A stretch of 64,000 bases of DNA, taken from assembly GCF_013294065.1 (NCBI RefSeq), contig NZ_JABSNM010000009.1, positions 1 to 64,000 of the forward strand, read 5' to 3'. How positions within the stretch are numbered: the stretch's first letter is position 1; the number at the start of each line of letters is the position of its first letter. The notes beneath the pieces were generated by a model. The model did not search any database, was not told the origin of the DNA, and worked only from the letters and a program-made list of their open reading frames with translations. Positions 29,265-37,321 of this stretch are shown piece by piece. The position numbers were made by a program, and so were the translations under genes. This DNA comes from Sphaerotilus uruguayifluvii (GTDB lineage: Bacteria; Pseudomonadota; Gammaproteobacteria; Burkholderiales; Burkholderiaceae_C).

Positions 29265-30095
29265 TCAGGTGCGCCAGATGCGCGGCGGACAGGGCTCGAG
29301 CTGCCAGGCCTGCCGGCGCCAGGCCGCACGCACCGCCACCAGCAGCTGCATCGCCGGCTCGACCCGCTCGGCCAGCACCCGCAGCACGATCAGTCGGCCG
29401 TCCAGCGCGCTGACGCCGGCCTGCATCGCCAGCGGCGATGCGTCGATCACCTCCCGGGCCAGCTCGACCAGACGGGAGGCGCGGTCGCGGCCCAGGGCGC
29501 TGCCGCCGCTGAACCACATCGTGCCCAGCACCCGCCGGCCGGCCCAGCCGAGCGGACCGTCGAGCAGCGTGCGGTCGTCCGCCTCGATGCGGGCCCGCTC
29601 CAGCCAGAGGTCGGGCAGTTCCAGGTGCTGCTCGTAGCGGCCGCGCTCCCAGGGCTCGCCGGCGGCCGGCAGGCCCAGCGCCAGCAGGTCCCAGCCGATC
29701 ATCTCGGCGCCCGGTGCCAGCTCGAAGCGCATGCGGTTGACCGCGATGCAGTCGCGGTAGGCGATCGTCTCGAGCGGCAGCCACTCGAGGCGTGCGCCCT
29801 CGGCCACGCGAGCCTGCACCTGCTGCAGCGCCGCGGCGCCGGCGCTGCGATAGAAGCGGGTCGCGCCCGGCGTCGTGACCAGCGCGTGGGTGCCGGCCTC
29901 CAGCGTCGCGTCGATCTCCAGCGTGTCGCCGCCGACGATGCCGCCGGGGGGGTGGACCAGCACATGGTGGCAGATCGCGCCGCCTTCCGGGTACAGGCGC
30001 TGCAGCACGCGCAGCGGACCCTCGTGGCGGTCGAGCGCGATCGTTCGGTCGCCGTCGCGGGTGTAGCGCAGGTTCAGTCGGCCGGGCCAGCTCAT
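29265..30095 (-). CDS. ureD: Urease accessory protein UreD
   Basis: A 276-residue protein of normal UreD length. Family marks are the N-terminal RLNLRYTRDGDRT, LQRLYPEGGAICHHVLVHPPGGIVGGD, and ATRFYRSAGAAALQQ. UreD binds apo-urease and, with UreF and UreG, helps load nickel. Unusually, no ureA, ureB, ureC, ureE, ureF or ureG is near: the next gene in its direction is the small exported protein, and upstream is an oxygenase. It is intact, so either the urease genes are elsewhere or it is a leftover. Confidence 0.92.
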   Translation of the reverse strand: MSWPGRLNLRYTRDGDRTIALDRHEGPLRVLQRLYPEGGAICHHVLVHPPGGIVGGDTLEIDATLEAGTHALVTTPGATRFYRSAGAAALQQVQARVAEGARLEWLPLETIAYRDCIAVNRMRFELAPGAEMIGWDLLALGLPAAGEPWERGRYEQHLELPDLWLERARIEADDRTLLDGPLGWAGRRVLGTMWFSGGSALGRDRASRLVELAREVIDASPLAMQAGVSALDGRLIVLRVLAERVEPAMQLLVAVRAAWRRQAWQLEPCPPRIWRT

Positions 30096-30183
30096 GGGGC
30101 AGTCAGGAACGTCGAAAGGGCGGGAGTGTAGCGGGCCGTCTCATGCCCGTGCCTGTCCCTGGGGCCGGCCGGCGGGACTCGGT

Positions 30184-31155
30184 TCAGGCCGCGGCCGGCA
30201 GCGTCGTGCGGCGATACATGTCGATGATGTGGTCGCCCGCGGTGATCGGCGGATAGCGCGGCGGATCGCCGGCGTCATGGCAGCCGGGCAGGGCGGCCAC
30301 CTGGGCGTGGTAGTCGATGTCGTGGAACCAGGCGATCGAGAAGCGCTCGCGCCCGCTGTGGCGGTTGACGACGCGGTGCAGCGAGGAGCGGTATCGGTCG
30401 TTGGTCCAGCGCTGCATCAGGTCGCCGAGGTTGACCACCAGCGTGCCGGGCATCGGCGGCACGTCGATCCATTCGCCCTCGCGCTGGACCTGCAGGCCGC
30501 CGGACTCGTCCTGGGCCAGCAGCGTCAGGCCGCCCCAGTCGGTGTGCGCGCCCGAGCCGATCTGGCCGTCGAGCCGGCTGGCCGACTGCGGCGGATAGTG
30601 CAGCAGCCGCAGCACCGGCATCGGATTGCGCTGGAAGGGATCGAAATGCGCGCGCGGCAGCTTCAGCGCCAGCGCGATCAGGCCCATCAGGTGGCGGCCG
30701 AGGCGGGTCATCGTCGCCTGGTAGGCCTCGACGGTGGCCTGGAAGCCGGGCACCAGCGCCTCGTCGGGCCACTGGTTCGGGCCGTGGTTGGGCGTGCCGG
30801 CGCGCACCAGCGCGTCCCAGGGGCCGCGGTCGACGCCGAGGTAGAAGCTCTCCTTCAGGTCCGCGGGGCGGCCGGATTCCAGCGCCTGCCAGCCCACCGG
30901 GTCGTAGCCCCGGCACAGCCCGCCCGACAGCTCGACATGCCAGCGTCGCTTGACCTCCTCGGGCAGCGCGAACAGCCGGCGCGACAGCATGAAGAGATGG
31001 TGGCTGAGCGCCAGCGGCACGCCGTGGCCGGTGACATGGAAGAAGCCGTCGCGCCGGCAGGCCGCGTCGATGCGGGCGGCGATGGCGTGCAGGGCCTGGG
31101 GGTCGTGACCGAAGCTGGGGGCCAGATCGATCACCGGCAGCGGGCTGTCCGGCAT
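30184..31155 (-). CDS. Isopenicillin-N-synthase-like Fe(II) oxygenase
   Basis: A 323-residue member of the plant/fungal-type 2-oxoglutarate oxygenase superfamily. The N-terminal DIOX_N region (PVIDLAPSFG, then GFFHVTGHGVPLA) is followed by the metal site: His-x-Asp in GAHTDWGGLTLL and the distal His in SSLHRVVN. The Arg-x-Ser of ERFSIAWF would hold 2-oxoglutarate. The substrate is unknown. It lies at the end of a cluster with a nucleoside deaminase and an ABC importer, which suggests oxidation of an imported purine- or pyrimidine-like base (inference). An uninterrupted 106-bp gap with a hairpin separates it from the deaminase gene. Confidence 0.9.
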   Translation of the reverse strand: MPDSPLPVIDLAPSFGHDPQALHAIAARIDAACRRDGFFHVTGHGVPLALSHHLFMLSRRLFALPEEVKRRWHVELSGGLCRGYDPVGWQALESGRPADLKESFYLGVDRGPWDALVRAGTPNHGPNQWPDEALVPGFQATVEAYQATMTRLGRHLMGLIALALKLPRAHFDPFQRNPMPVLRLLHYPPQSASRLDGQIGSGAHTDWGGLTLLAQDESGGLQVQREGEWIDVPPMPGTLVVNLGDLMQRWTNDRYRSSLHRVVNRHSGRERFSIAWFHDIDYHAQVAALPGCHDAGDPPRYPPITAGDHIIDMYRRTTLPAAA

Positions 31156-31227
31156 GGAAAACGCTCCTGGAGGCGAAAGACGAGAAATCCGTCACGCAGA
31201 ATCGCACGAGCCATGCCAGCCGGTCAT

Positions 31228-31251
31228 GCCCGCGATGCACCGATCGCGGGC
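31228..31251. terminator. Perfect 9-bp hairpin between deaminase and oxygenase genes
   Basis: GCCCGCGAT and ATCGCGGGC enclose a 6-nt loop, 11 nt after the deaminase stop on the minus strand. No T-tract follows, so it may lower rather than end expression of the downstream oxygenase gene. Confidence 0.35.
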
Positions 31252-31261
31252 GGCGAGCTGT

Positions 31262-31774
31262 TCAGCGGCCGAGCCAGAAGCGGGCGTGCACCGCGGCCAG
31301 ATCGTCCTCGATCGCGGGAATCGGGCCCCAGACGCGGATCGGCTTCTGGCCGCGCGAGAAGACCTCGCGGCAGGGCACGTCCAGCGTCGGGTTCTCCGGG
31401 TGGCGGCCGGTGGTGGCGCGCAGCCGCGACTCGCTCATGCCGTAGACCAGCCGGCCGATGCCGGCCCAGTACTGGGTTCCCGAGCACATGCAGCAGGGCT
31501 CGACGGTGGTGTAGAGCGTGCTGTTCCACAGCAGCTCGGCGTCGAACTTGGCCGCGGCCTGGCGCGCGAGCACCGCCTCGGCGTGGTTGACGCTGTCGAC
31601 GTTGCCCTGGATCAGCAGCACCGTCTCGTGGTCCGGGCCGACCAGCAGCGCGCCGAAGGGGTGATGGCCCTGCTCCATCGCGGCGCGTGCGATGTCGCTG
31701 GCCTGGCGCAGGTGCAGCAGCATCTGCTCCATCGTCGGGTCGGGCGAGGTGAAGGCATGCATGGCACTGATCAT
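31262..31774 (-). CDS. Nucleoside/base deaminase (CDA fold)
   Basis: A 170-residue zinc deaminase. The His-Ala-Glu motif (NHAEAVLAR, Glu as proton shuttle) and PCCMCSGTQYW, giving the two zinc cysteines, identify the cytidine deaminase superfamily. The arrangement after the second motif (IGRLVYGMSESRLRA) recalls the guanine deaminase/tRNA-specific subgroup. Length fits guanine deaminase of the Bacillus type. It sits 17 nt after the ABC permease gene and is likely co-transcribed with the importer, so the importer probably brings its substrate. Confidence 0.87.
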   Translation of the reverse strand: MISAMHAFTSPDPTMEQMLLHLRQASDIARAAMEQGHHPFGALLVGPDHETVLLIQGNVDSVNHAEAVLARQAAAKFDAELLWNSTLYTTVEPCCMCSGTQYWAGIGRLVYGMSESRLRATTGRHPENPTLDVPCREVFSRGQKPIRVWGPIPAIEDDLAAVHARFWLGR

Positions 31775-31790
31775 GCGCCTTTTTCCCGTT

Positions 31791-32558
31791 TCAGTGCGCG
31801 TTCGATCCGCGATGGGCCCAGCCGGTCGTGCGCTTCTCCACCACCGAGAACAGCTCGTACATCACCATCGCCATCGCGCCGACGACGACCAGCCCGGCGA
31901 ACGCCAGCCCCATCTGCATCGAGCTGCCGGCCGAGATCAGCAGGTAGCCGATGCCCTCGTTGGCCGCGGTCATCTCCGACACCGTGGTGCCGACGAAGGC
32001 CAGCGTGATCGCCACCTTCAGCGAGCCGTAGAAGTAGGGCAGCGAGCGCGGCAGCCCGACCTTGACCAGCACGTCCCAGCGCCGCGCGCCCAGCACCCGC
32101 AGCACGTCCTCCAGCTCGGGCTCGAGCGTGGCCAGGCCGGTGGCGATGTTGACCATGATCGGGAAGAAGCTGATCAGGAAGGCCGTCAGGATGGCCGGAC
32201 CGATGCCGATGCCGAACCACACCACCAGGATCGGCACGAAGGCGGCCTTGGGCAGCGCGTTGAAGGCGGTCATCAGCGGATAGACCGCCGCATAGGCCGC
32301 GCGCGAGCTGCCGATCAGGAAGCCCAGCAGCACGCCCACCACGATCGACAGGCCGAAGCCGGCCATCGTCACCCAGAAGGTGCGCCAGGCATGGCCGGCG
32401 ATGGTGGCGGCATGTTCCTTCAGCGCGGCGGCGATCGAGGCCGGGCTGGGAAAGATGAACTCCGAGATGCCGAAGCCCGAGCACAGCACCTGCCACAGCA
32501 GCAGCACCAGGACCAGCAGGATCCAGGGCGACCAGCGTTCCATCTGTCGGGCGTTCAT
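31791..32558 (-). CDS. ABC transporter permease (SsuC/TauC type)
   Basis: A 255-residue membrane protein with about six helices and the EAA loop region ATLEPELEDVLRVLGARRWD, which docks to the ATPase. It belongs to the family that transports sulfonates, taurine, nitrate or pyrimidine-like precursors. The start ATG overlaps the ATPase stop by 4 nt (ATGA). With the ATPase and binding protein it forms a complete importer. The substrate is unknown; neighbours suggest a purine- or pyrimidine-like base. Confidence 0.9.
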   Translation of the reverse strand: MNARQMERWSPWILLVLVLLLWQVLCSGFGISEFIFPSPASIAAALKEHAATIAGHAWRTFWVTMAGFGLSIVVGVLLGFLIGSSRAAYAAVYPLMTAFNALPKAAFVPILVVWFGIGIGPAILTAFLISFFPIMVNIATGLATLEPELEDVLRVLGARRWDVLVKVGLPRSLPYFYGSLKVAITLAFVGTTVSEMTAANEGIGYLLISAGSSMQMGLAFAGLVVVGAMAMVMYELFSVVEKRTTGWAHRGSNAH

Positions 32559-33397
32559 TGGGCGATCTCCGTGCCGGTCAGGCCGGCGACCGGCTTGCGC
32601 ATCGCGCCGATGTGGCCGCGCAGCTCGTGCACGATGGCGGTGAACTCGGGCGTGTAGGTGATCTCCAGGTCGCGCGGGCGCGGCAGGTCGATCTCGCGCC
32701 TGACGACGAAGCGGCCCGGGCTCCTGCTCATCACGTAGACCGTGTCGGCCAGGAACACGCTTTCGCGCAGGTCGTGCGTGACCAGGATGACGTTGAACTT
32801 CTGCGCGGCCTGCAGGTCGCGCAGCGCGCACCACAGCTCCTCGCGGGTGAAGGCGTCGAGCGCGCCGAAGGGCTCGTCGAGCAGCAGCATCTTCGGCTCG
32901 TGGATCAGCGCGCGGCAGATGCTGGCGCGCTGCTGCATGCCGCCCGAGAGCTGCCACGGGAACTTGTCCTCATAGCCGGCCAGGCCGACGCTGGCCAGCA
33001 GCCGGCGTGCCTTCTCGCGGTACTCGGCCCGCTTCTGCTTGAAGCTCGAGCGGTAGGGCTCGACGATCTCCAGCGGCAGCAGCACGTTGTCGATCGTGGT
33101 GCGCCAGGGCAGCAGGCTCGGCGCCTGGAAGGCCATGCCGGTGATCTTCAGCGGCCCGGTGACCTCCTGGCCGCCGATGATGACGGTGCCGCGGCTCGGG
33201 CGCTTCAGGCCGGTGGCCAGCTTCATGAAGGTGGACTTGCCGCAGCCCGAGGGGCCGACGATGGCGATGAACTCGCCCTCGCCGACCTGCAGGTTGATGT
33301 CCTCGACGGCGAACTGCTGCTGGGCCAGCAGCTCGTCGTTGTAGGCCAGCCAGACCTCGTGGAAATCGACGAAGGGCCGGTCGTGGGGCGTGCTCAT
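32555..33397 (-). CDS. ABC transporter ATP-binding protein
   Basis: A 280-residue ATPase with all motifs intact: Walker A GPSGCGKST (about residues 49-57), the Q loop, signature LSGGMQQR, Walker B MLLLDEPFGALD and the switch His in VILVTHDLRES. It energises the neighbouring permease. The gene lies 18 nt after the binding-protein gene and overlaps the permease gene by 4 nt, so the three are one operon. Confidence 0.94.
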   Translation of the reverse strand: MSTPHDRPFVDFHEVWLAYNDELLAQQQFAVEDINLQVGEGEFIAIVGPSGCGKSTFMKLATGLKRPSRGTVIIGGQEVTGPLKITGMAFQAPSLLPWRTTIDNVLLPLEIVEPYRSSFKQKRAEYREKARRLLASVGLAGYEDKFPWQLSGGMQQRASICRALIHEPKMLLLDEPFGALDAFTREELWCALRDLQAAQKFNVILVTHDLRESVFLADTVYVMSRSPGRFVVRREIDLPRPRDLEITYTPEFTAIVHELRGHIGAMRKPVAGLTGTEIAQ

Positions 33398-33415
33398 CGC
33401 GTCAGGCTCCGTGCA

Positions 33416-34465
33416 TCACTTCTTCGCCGCGGCGAAGACGTTGCGCTCGGCCGCAGCCGGCAGGAAGCCGCCGTTCCAGACCGCGTCCGGGTTGATGCGC
33501 TCCTTGGTGGCGAAGGCGTCGGCCACCTGGCTGGCCATCAGGCTCAGGCGCGGGCCGCTGACCGCGCCGAAGCCCTCGGCCCGGGCGTCCGGCGTCAGCA
33601 CCGAGGCGTCGAGCGCGAGCTTGAGCCGGCGCAGCTCGAGCTCGCCGTTGATGATGCCGTCGCGCGCCTTGACCGTCTCGATGCCGGCCTTCGGATCGGC
33701 GATGACGTCCTTCACGCCCTTGGTGAAGGCGCGCAGGAAGGCCTTCACCGCCTCCGGGTTCTTCTTCAGGAAGCCCTCGCCGACGATGATCGCGTTGCCG
33801 TAGAGCTTCACGCCGTGCGCGGGGTAGGGCAGCACGACCACGTCCTCGGCCTTGACGCCGCGCGCCTCCAGGTTCAGCAGCGAGGTGAAGGAGAAGCCGG
33901 TGATCGCGTCGATGTCGCCGCGCACCAGCATGGTCTCGCGCAGCGTCGGGTCCATGCCGGTCCAGGTCACGCCGCCGATGGCGTTGGCCTTGGCGAAGAT
34001 CGGCCAGGCCTTGCGGCCGGCGTCGAAGACCGGCGCGCCGAGCTTCTTGCCGTTCAGGTCGGCCGGCGCCTTGATGCCCGACTTCTTCAGCGCCAGCACC
34101 GCCGCCGGCGTGTTGTTGTAGACCATCATCACCGCGACCGGCTTGTTCGGCGCGGTGGGGTTGTTGGCGTGGAACTCCATCAGCGCGGCCAGGTCGGCGA
34201 AGCCCATGTCGTAGGTGCCCGAGGCCACGCGGGTGACGGTGCCGCCCGAACCGTTGCCGGCGTCGACCGTGACGTCGAGCTTCTCGGCCTTGAAGTAGCC
34301 CTTGGCCGCGGGCTGCAGGAACAGCGCGGCCGGTCCCTCGAAGCGCCAGTCGAGCTGGAACTTGACCGGGGTTTCCTGGCTGTGCGCCGGGCTGGCGAGC
34401 AGGCCCAGCGTCGAGGCGGCGGCAAGCACCATCACGGTGCGTCGGATCGGCGAGAGAACGGACAT
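33416..34465 (-). CDS. ABC transporter substrate-binding protein (NMT1/THI5-like)
   Basis: A 349-residue periplasmic protein: signal peptide (residues 1-28, ending AHS-Q), then a two-lobe NMT1/THI5-like fold (VKFQLDWRFEGPAALF, GYFKAEKLDVTVDAG, SGTYDMGFADLAAL). Related proteins bind pyrimidine, sulfonate or aromatic ligands. The start at 34465 gives a normal signal peptide; the frame also extends 23 codons upstream across the CTGTATACAG site, which would be odd. It opens the importer operon, and the operator lies 17-26 bp before its ATG. Confidence 0.9.
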   Translation of the reverse strand: MSVLSPIRRTVMVLAAASTLGLLASPAHSQETPVKFQLDWRFEGPAALFLQPAAKGYFKAEKLDVTVDAGNGSGGTVTRVASGTYDMGFADLAALMEFHANNPTAPNKPVAVMMVYNNTPAAVLALKKSGIKAPADLNGKKLGAPVFDAGRKAWPIFAKANAIGGVTWTGMDPTLRETMLVRGDIDAITGFSFTSLLNLEARGVKAEDVVVLPYPAHGVKLYGNAIIVGEGFLKKNPEAVKAFLRAFTKGVKDVIADPKAGIETVKARDGIINGELELRRLKLALDASVLTPDARAEGFGAVSGPRLSLMASQVADAFATKERINPDAVWNGGFLPAAAERNVFAAAKK

Positions 34466-34481
34466 CGTCGTGGGCTCCAAG

Positions 34482-34491
34482 CTGTATACAG
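34482..34491. promoter_or_regulatory. GntR operator copy 1, before the importer operon
   Basis: Perfect palindrome CTGTATACAG in the 94-bp gap between the GntR stop and the binding-protein start. FCD-type GntR regulators (FadR, VanR groups) bind short palindromes with a GTATAC-like core. A second identical copy lies before the GntR gene. Position so close to the ATG suggests repression. Confidence 0.65.
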
Positions 34492-34559
34492 TTTGCGGAG
34501 AACCGGGCTTGCAATATCCGTGCGCGCCTCGCAAGCCGAAGGACCGGGGCGGTCCGGGA

Positions 34560-35312
34560 TCAGGGCCCGGCGGCCGGGGCCAGCGCCGCGGCCAGGTCGG
34601 CGACGCGCGGATGCAGGCGCAGATTGCTCTCGACCTCGGAGATGTGCGCCTCCATCAGCCGCACCGCCTCGTCGCCGTCGCCGCGCGCCAGCGCGTCGAC
34701 GATCTGCACATGGCCTTCCTGCGAATGCTCGGCCGAGTGCGAGGACTGGTACATCAGCGAGATCAGCGAGGAGCGCGAGAGCAGGTCGACCAGCAGCTGC
34801 GCGAGCACCTCGTTGCCGAGCTGGCGCGCCAGGATGATGTGGAAGTCCGCCAGCAGCCGGGTGCGCCCGGGCACGTCGGTGCGCTGCACCGCCGAGGCTT
34901 CCGCGCGCAGATGTGCGCGCAGTTCCTCGACCTGTTCCGCGGTGATGCCGCGCGCGAGCTGGCGCACCATCGCCGTCTCGAGCATCTGGCGCACCGCGAA
35001 GACCTGGCGGGCCTCCTCGACGCTCGGCCGGGCGACGAAGGCGCCGCGCGCGGGCTCCAGCGTGATCAGCCGGTCGCGGCTGAGCTGCATCAGCGCCTGG
35101 CGCACGATGGTGCGCGAGACCTTGAAGATGTCGGCGATTGGCTGCTCGGCGAGCTTGGTGCCCGGCATCAGGCGGCGCTCGACGATCGCCGCGGTGATCG
35201 CCTCGGCGATGCGCCGGGTCATCGTGGCGCCGGGATCGGCGCCGTCGCCTTCGGCGGGCGCGGCGGCATCGGCCTGCAGGGCCTTGGGCATCAGGGAGCT
35301 GGCACGACTCAT
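34560..35312 (-). CDS. GntR-family regulator with FCD domain
   Basis: A 250-residue regulator. The winged helix (~30-95) includes ERRLMPGTKLAEQPIADIFKVS and VRQALMQLSRDRLITLEPARGAFVA. The FCD effector domain (~105-230) carries metal-site candidates: an Asp/His pair (LLADFHIILA) and later His residues (SSHSAEHSQEGHVQIVDAL). It likely represses the importer operon and itself, because CTGTATACAG lies before each. I chose the ATG giving MSRASSL; a longer frame runs through the operator and is unlikely. Confidence 0.88.
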   Translation of the reverse strand: MSRASSLMPKALQADAAAPAEGDGADPGATMTRRIAEAITAAIVERRLMPGTKLAEQPIADIFKVSRTIVRQALMQLSRDRLITLEPARGAFVARPSVEEARQVFAVRQMLETAMVRQLARGITAEQVEELRAHLRAEASAVQRTDVPGRTRLLADFHIILARQLGNEVLAQLLVDLLSRSSLISLMYQSSHSAEHSQEGHVQIVDALARGDGDEAVRLMEAHISEVESNLRLHPRVADLAAALAPAAGP

Positions 35313-35446
35313 GAACGACTCATGATGAAAAAATCGGTTCCGAAGGACGCACCGGAACGGTCCGGTGACACACGCAATACGGAGGCCAGTCTGTCGCAGC
35401 ACTTCACGACCCGGGAGTCCGGGGATCCCGGAAACCGTGCATCCGA

Positions 35447-35456
35447 CTGTATACAG
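35447..35456. promoter_or_regulatory. GntR operator copy 2, before the regulator gene
   Basis: A second perfect CTGTATACAG, 135 bp before the GntR start and 78 bp before the divergent Na/Pi cotransporter gene. Both copies are followed by TT. It fits autoregulation, with possible effect on the cotransporter. The remaining part of this 221-bp gap shows no other site I can support. Confidence 0.6.
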
Positions 35457-35533
35457 TTGGTGCATGTGCACGCCATCGGCGCATTCCCGGGGAGCGCGGG
35501 CGGTGCGGCCGGGCTGGCTCCGAAGGGGGGATC

Positions 35534-37213
35534 ATGCTGCATCTGCTGAACCTGTTCGCCGCGATCGCGCTGCTGATCTGGGCCACCCAGCTGGTGCGCA
35601 CCGGCGTGCTGCGCCTGTTCGGCGAGAGCCTGCGCCGGATGCTGGCCGCCAGCATGGGCGCCTGGCCCAAGGCGATGCTCTCCGGGATGGTGGTGACCTG
35701 CATCGTGCAGTCCAGCACCGCGACCTCGCTGATCGTGTCGTCCTTCGTCGGCAAGGGGCTGGTGGCGACCGCGCCGGCGCTGGTGGTGATGCTCGGCGCC
35801 GACATCGGCACCAGCGTGATGGCGCTGGTCTACTCCTTCGACCTGTCGTGGCTGTCGCCGCTGCTGATCTTCGCCGGCGTGGTCGCGCACCTCTCGCGCG
35901 AGAAGAGCAGCACCGGCCAGCTCGGCCAGATCGGCATCGGCCTGGGGCTGATCACGCTGGCGCTGCAGCTCATCGTCGAGAGCACCCGACCGCTGGTGGA
36001 GGCGCCGCTGGTGCGCACGCTGCTGGTGTCCATCCCCAACGACCTGGGCATCGAGCTGGCGGTGGGCGCGGCACTGGCGATCCTGTCGTATTCCAGCCTG
36101 GCGGTGGTGCTGCTGGTGGCGACGCTGGCCGACCAGGGGCTGGTGCCGGTGCCGACCGCGCTCGGGCTGGTGCTGGGCGCCAATCTGGGCCGGGCGCTGG
36201 TGGCGGTGCTGTCGGTGCTGCGCTCGGACGTGGCGACGCGGCGGCTGCCGATGGGCACGCTGGTGTTCAAGGTCGTCGCCTGCGCGCTGGCCGCGCCCTT
36301 CATGGCGACCTTCCATGTCTGGCTGCAGGAGGGCGTGCCGCAGGTGCTGCAGCAGATCGTCGTCTTCAACCTGATGTTCAACGCGGCGCAGGCGCTGCTG
36401 TTCGTGCCGGTGGTCAAGCCGCTGGCGCAGGCGCTGGAGCGCTGGATGTCGCCGCCGCCGCAGGTCGACGAGCGCACGCCGCGCCACCTCGACCGGCTGG
36501 CGCTGGGCACGCCCTCGCTGGCGCTGAGCTGCGCCGCCCGCGAGGCGCTGCGCCAGGCCGACGCGGTCGAGACGATGCTGCGCGGCATCGTGCCGGTCAT
36601 CCGCGGCAACGACCTCGGCGAGGCCGAGCGGCTGCGCGACATGGACGACGTGGTCGATGCGCTCTACACCGCGGTCAAGCTCTACCTGACCCAGATCTCG
36701 CGCCAGCCGCTGTCCGAGCGCGAGAGCCAGCGCTGGACCGAGATCGTCTCGTTCACGATCAACATGGAGCAGATCGGCGACATCATCGAGCGGGTGCTGC
36801 AGGACGTGGAGGACAAGAAGATCCGCAAGCAGCGCCGCTTCTCCGAGGCCGGCATGGCCGAGATCATCCATCTGCACGAACGGCTGATGGCCAACCTGCG
36901 CCTGGGCATGAGCGTGTTCCTCGACGGCCACCCGAGGGACGCGCAGAAGCTGCTGGAGGAGAAGGCGCGCTTTCGCGAGCTCGAGCATGCCTACGCGGCG
37001 CGCCATCTCGACCGCCTCAAGGACAACACGCCCGACAGCATCGAGACCAGCTCGCTGCACCTGGACCTGATCAGCGACCTGAAGCGCATCAACTCGCACA
37101 TCTGCTCGATCGCCTATCCGATCCTGGAGCCGGCCGGCGCGCTGGCGCAGACCCGGCTGCGCCCCTCGCGCATGGCCGGGCTCGACGAGATCCGCGGCGA
37201 TCTGCGCGGCTGA
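35534..37213 (+). CDS. Na/Pi-cotransporter family protein with PhoU-like tail
   Basis: A 559-residue inner-membrane protein. Two repeated Na/Pi cotransporter domains hold the QSSTATS motif (near residue 59) and the partner region at ~175-205 (LSYSSLAVVLLVATL). A cytoplasmic helical PhoU-like domain fills residues ~320-555. This matches NptA/YjbB-type phosphate carriers, which may export or import phosphate. It is divergent from GntR, so it could share that regulator, but no functional link is evident. Confidence 0.9.
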   Translation: MLHLLNLFAAIALLIWATQLVRTGVLRLFGESLRRMLAASMGAWPKAMLSGMVVTCIVQSSTATSLIVSSFVGKGLVATAPALVVMLGADIGTSVMALVYSFDLSWLSPLLIFAGVVAHLSREKSSTGQLGQIGIGLGLITLALQLIVESTRPLVEAPLVRTLLVSIPNDLGIELAVGAALAILSYSSLAVVLLVATLADQGLVPVPTALGLVLGANLGRALVAVLSVLRSDVATRRLPMGTLVFKVVACALAAPFMATFHVWLQEGVPQVLQQIVVFNLMFNAAQALLFVPVVKPLAQALERWMSPPPQVDERTPRHLDRLALGTPSLALSCAAREALRQADAVETMLRGIVPVIRGNDLGEAERLRDMDDVVDALYTAVKLYLTQISRQPLSERESQRWTEIVSFTINMEQIGDIIERVLQDVEDKKIRKQRRFSEAGMAEIIHLHERLMANLRLGMSVFLDGHPRDAQKLLEEKARFRELEHAYAARHLDRLKDNTPDSIETSSLHLDLISDLKRINSHICSIAYPILEPAGALAQTRLRPSRMAGLDEIRGDLRG

Positions 37214-37286
37214 GGCCCCCGCGGCCGCGGGGCGGGCGGCCGCTCCGACTTGATCGCGCTCACTGCAGCGCCCCGTTCCGGGTGAA

Positions 37287-37310
37287 AGAATAAGGGTTTG
37301 TACTTATTCT
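37287..37310. promoter_or_regulatory. 8-bp inverted repeat before the CoA-transferase gene
   Basis: AGAATAAG and CTTATTCT are separated by 8 bp in an AT-rich patch that stands out from the GC-rich surroundings. It ends 11 bp before the preferred GTG start, so it is placed like an operator or a hairpin over the ribosome-binding region. No regulator gene adjoins it. Confidence 0.4.
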
Positions 37311-37321
37311 CTGCAGCACCC

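Noticed and set aside
37298-37300. TTG start for the CoA-transferase
   Set aside because: It lies in the loop of the inverted repeat, with poor Shine-Dalgarno spacing; the GTG at 37322 gives a more typical N-terminus.
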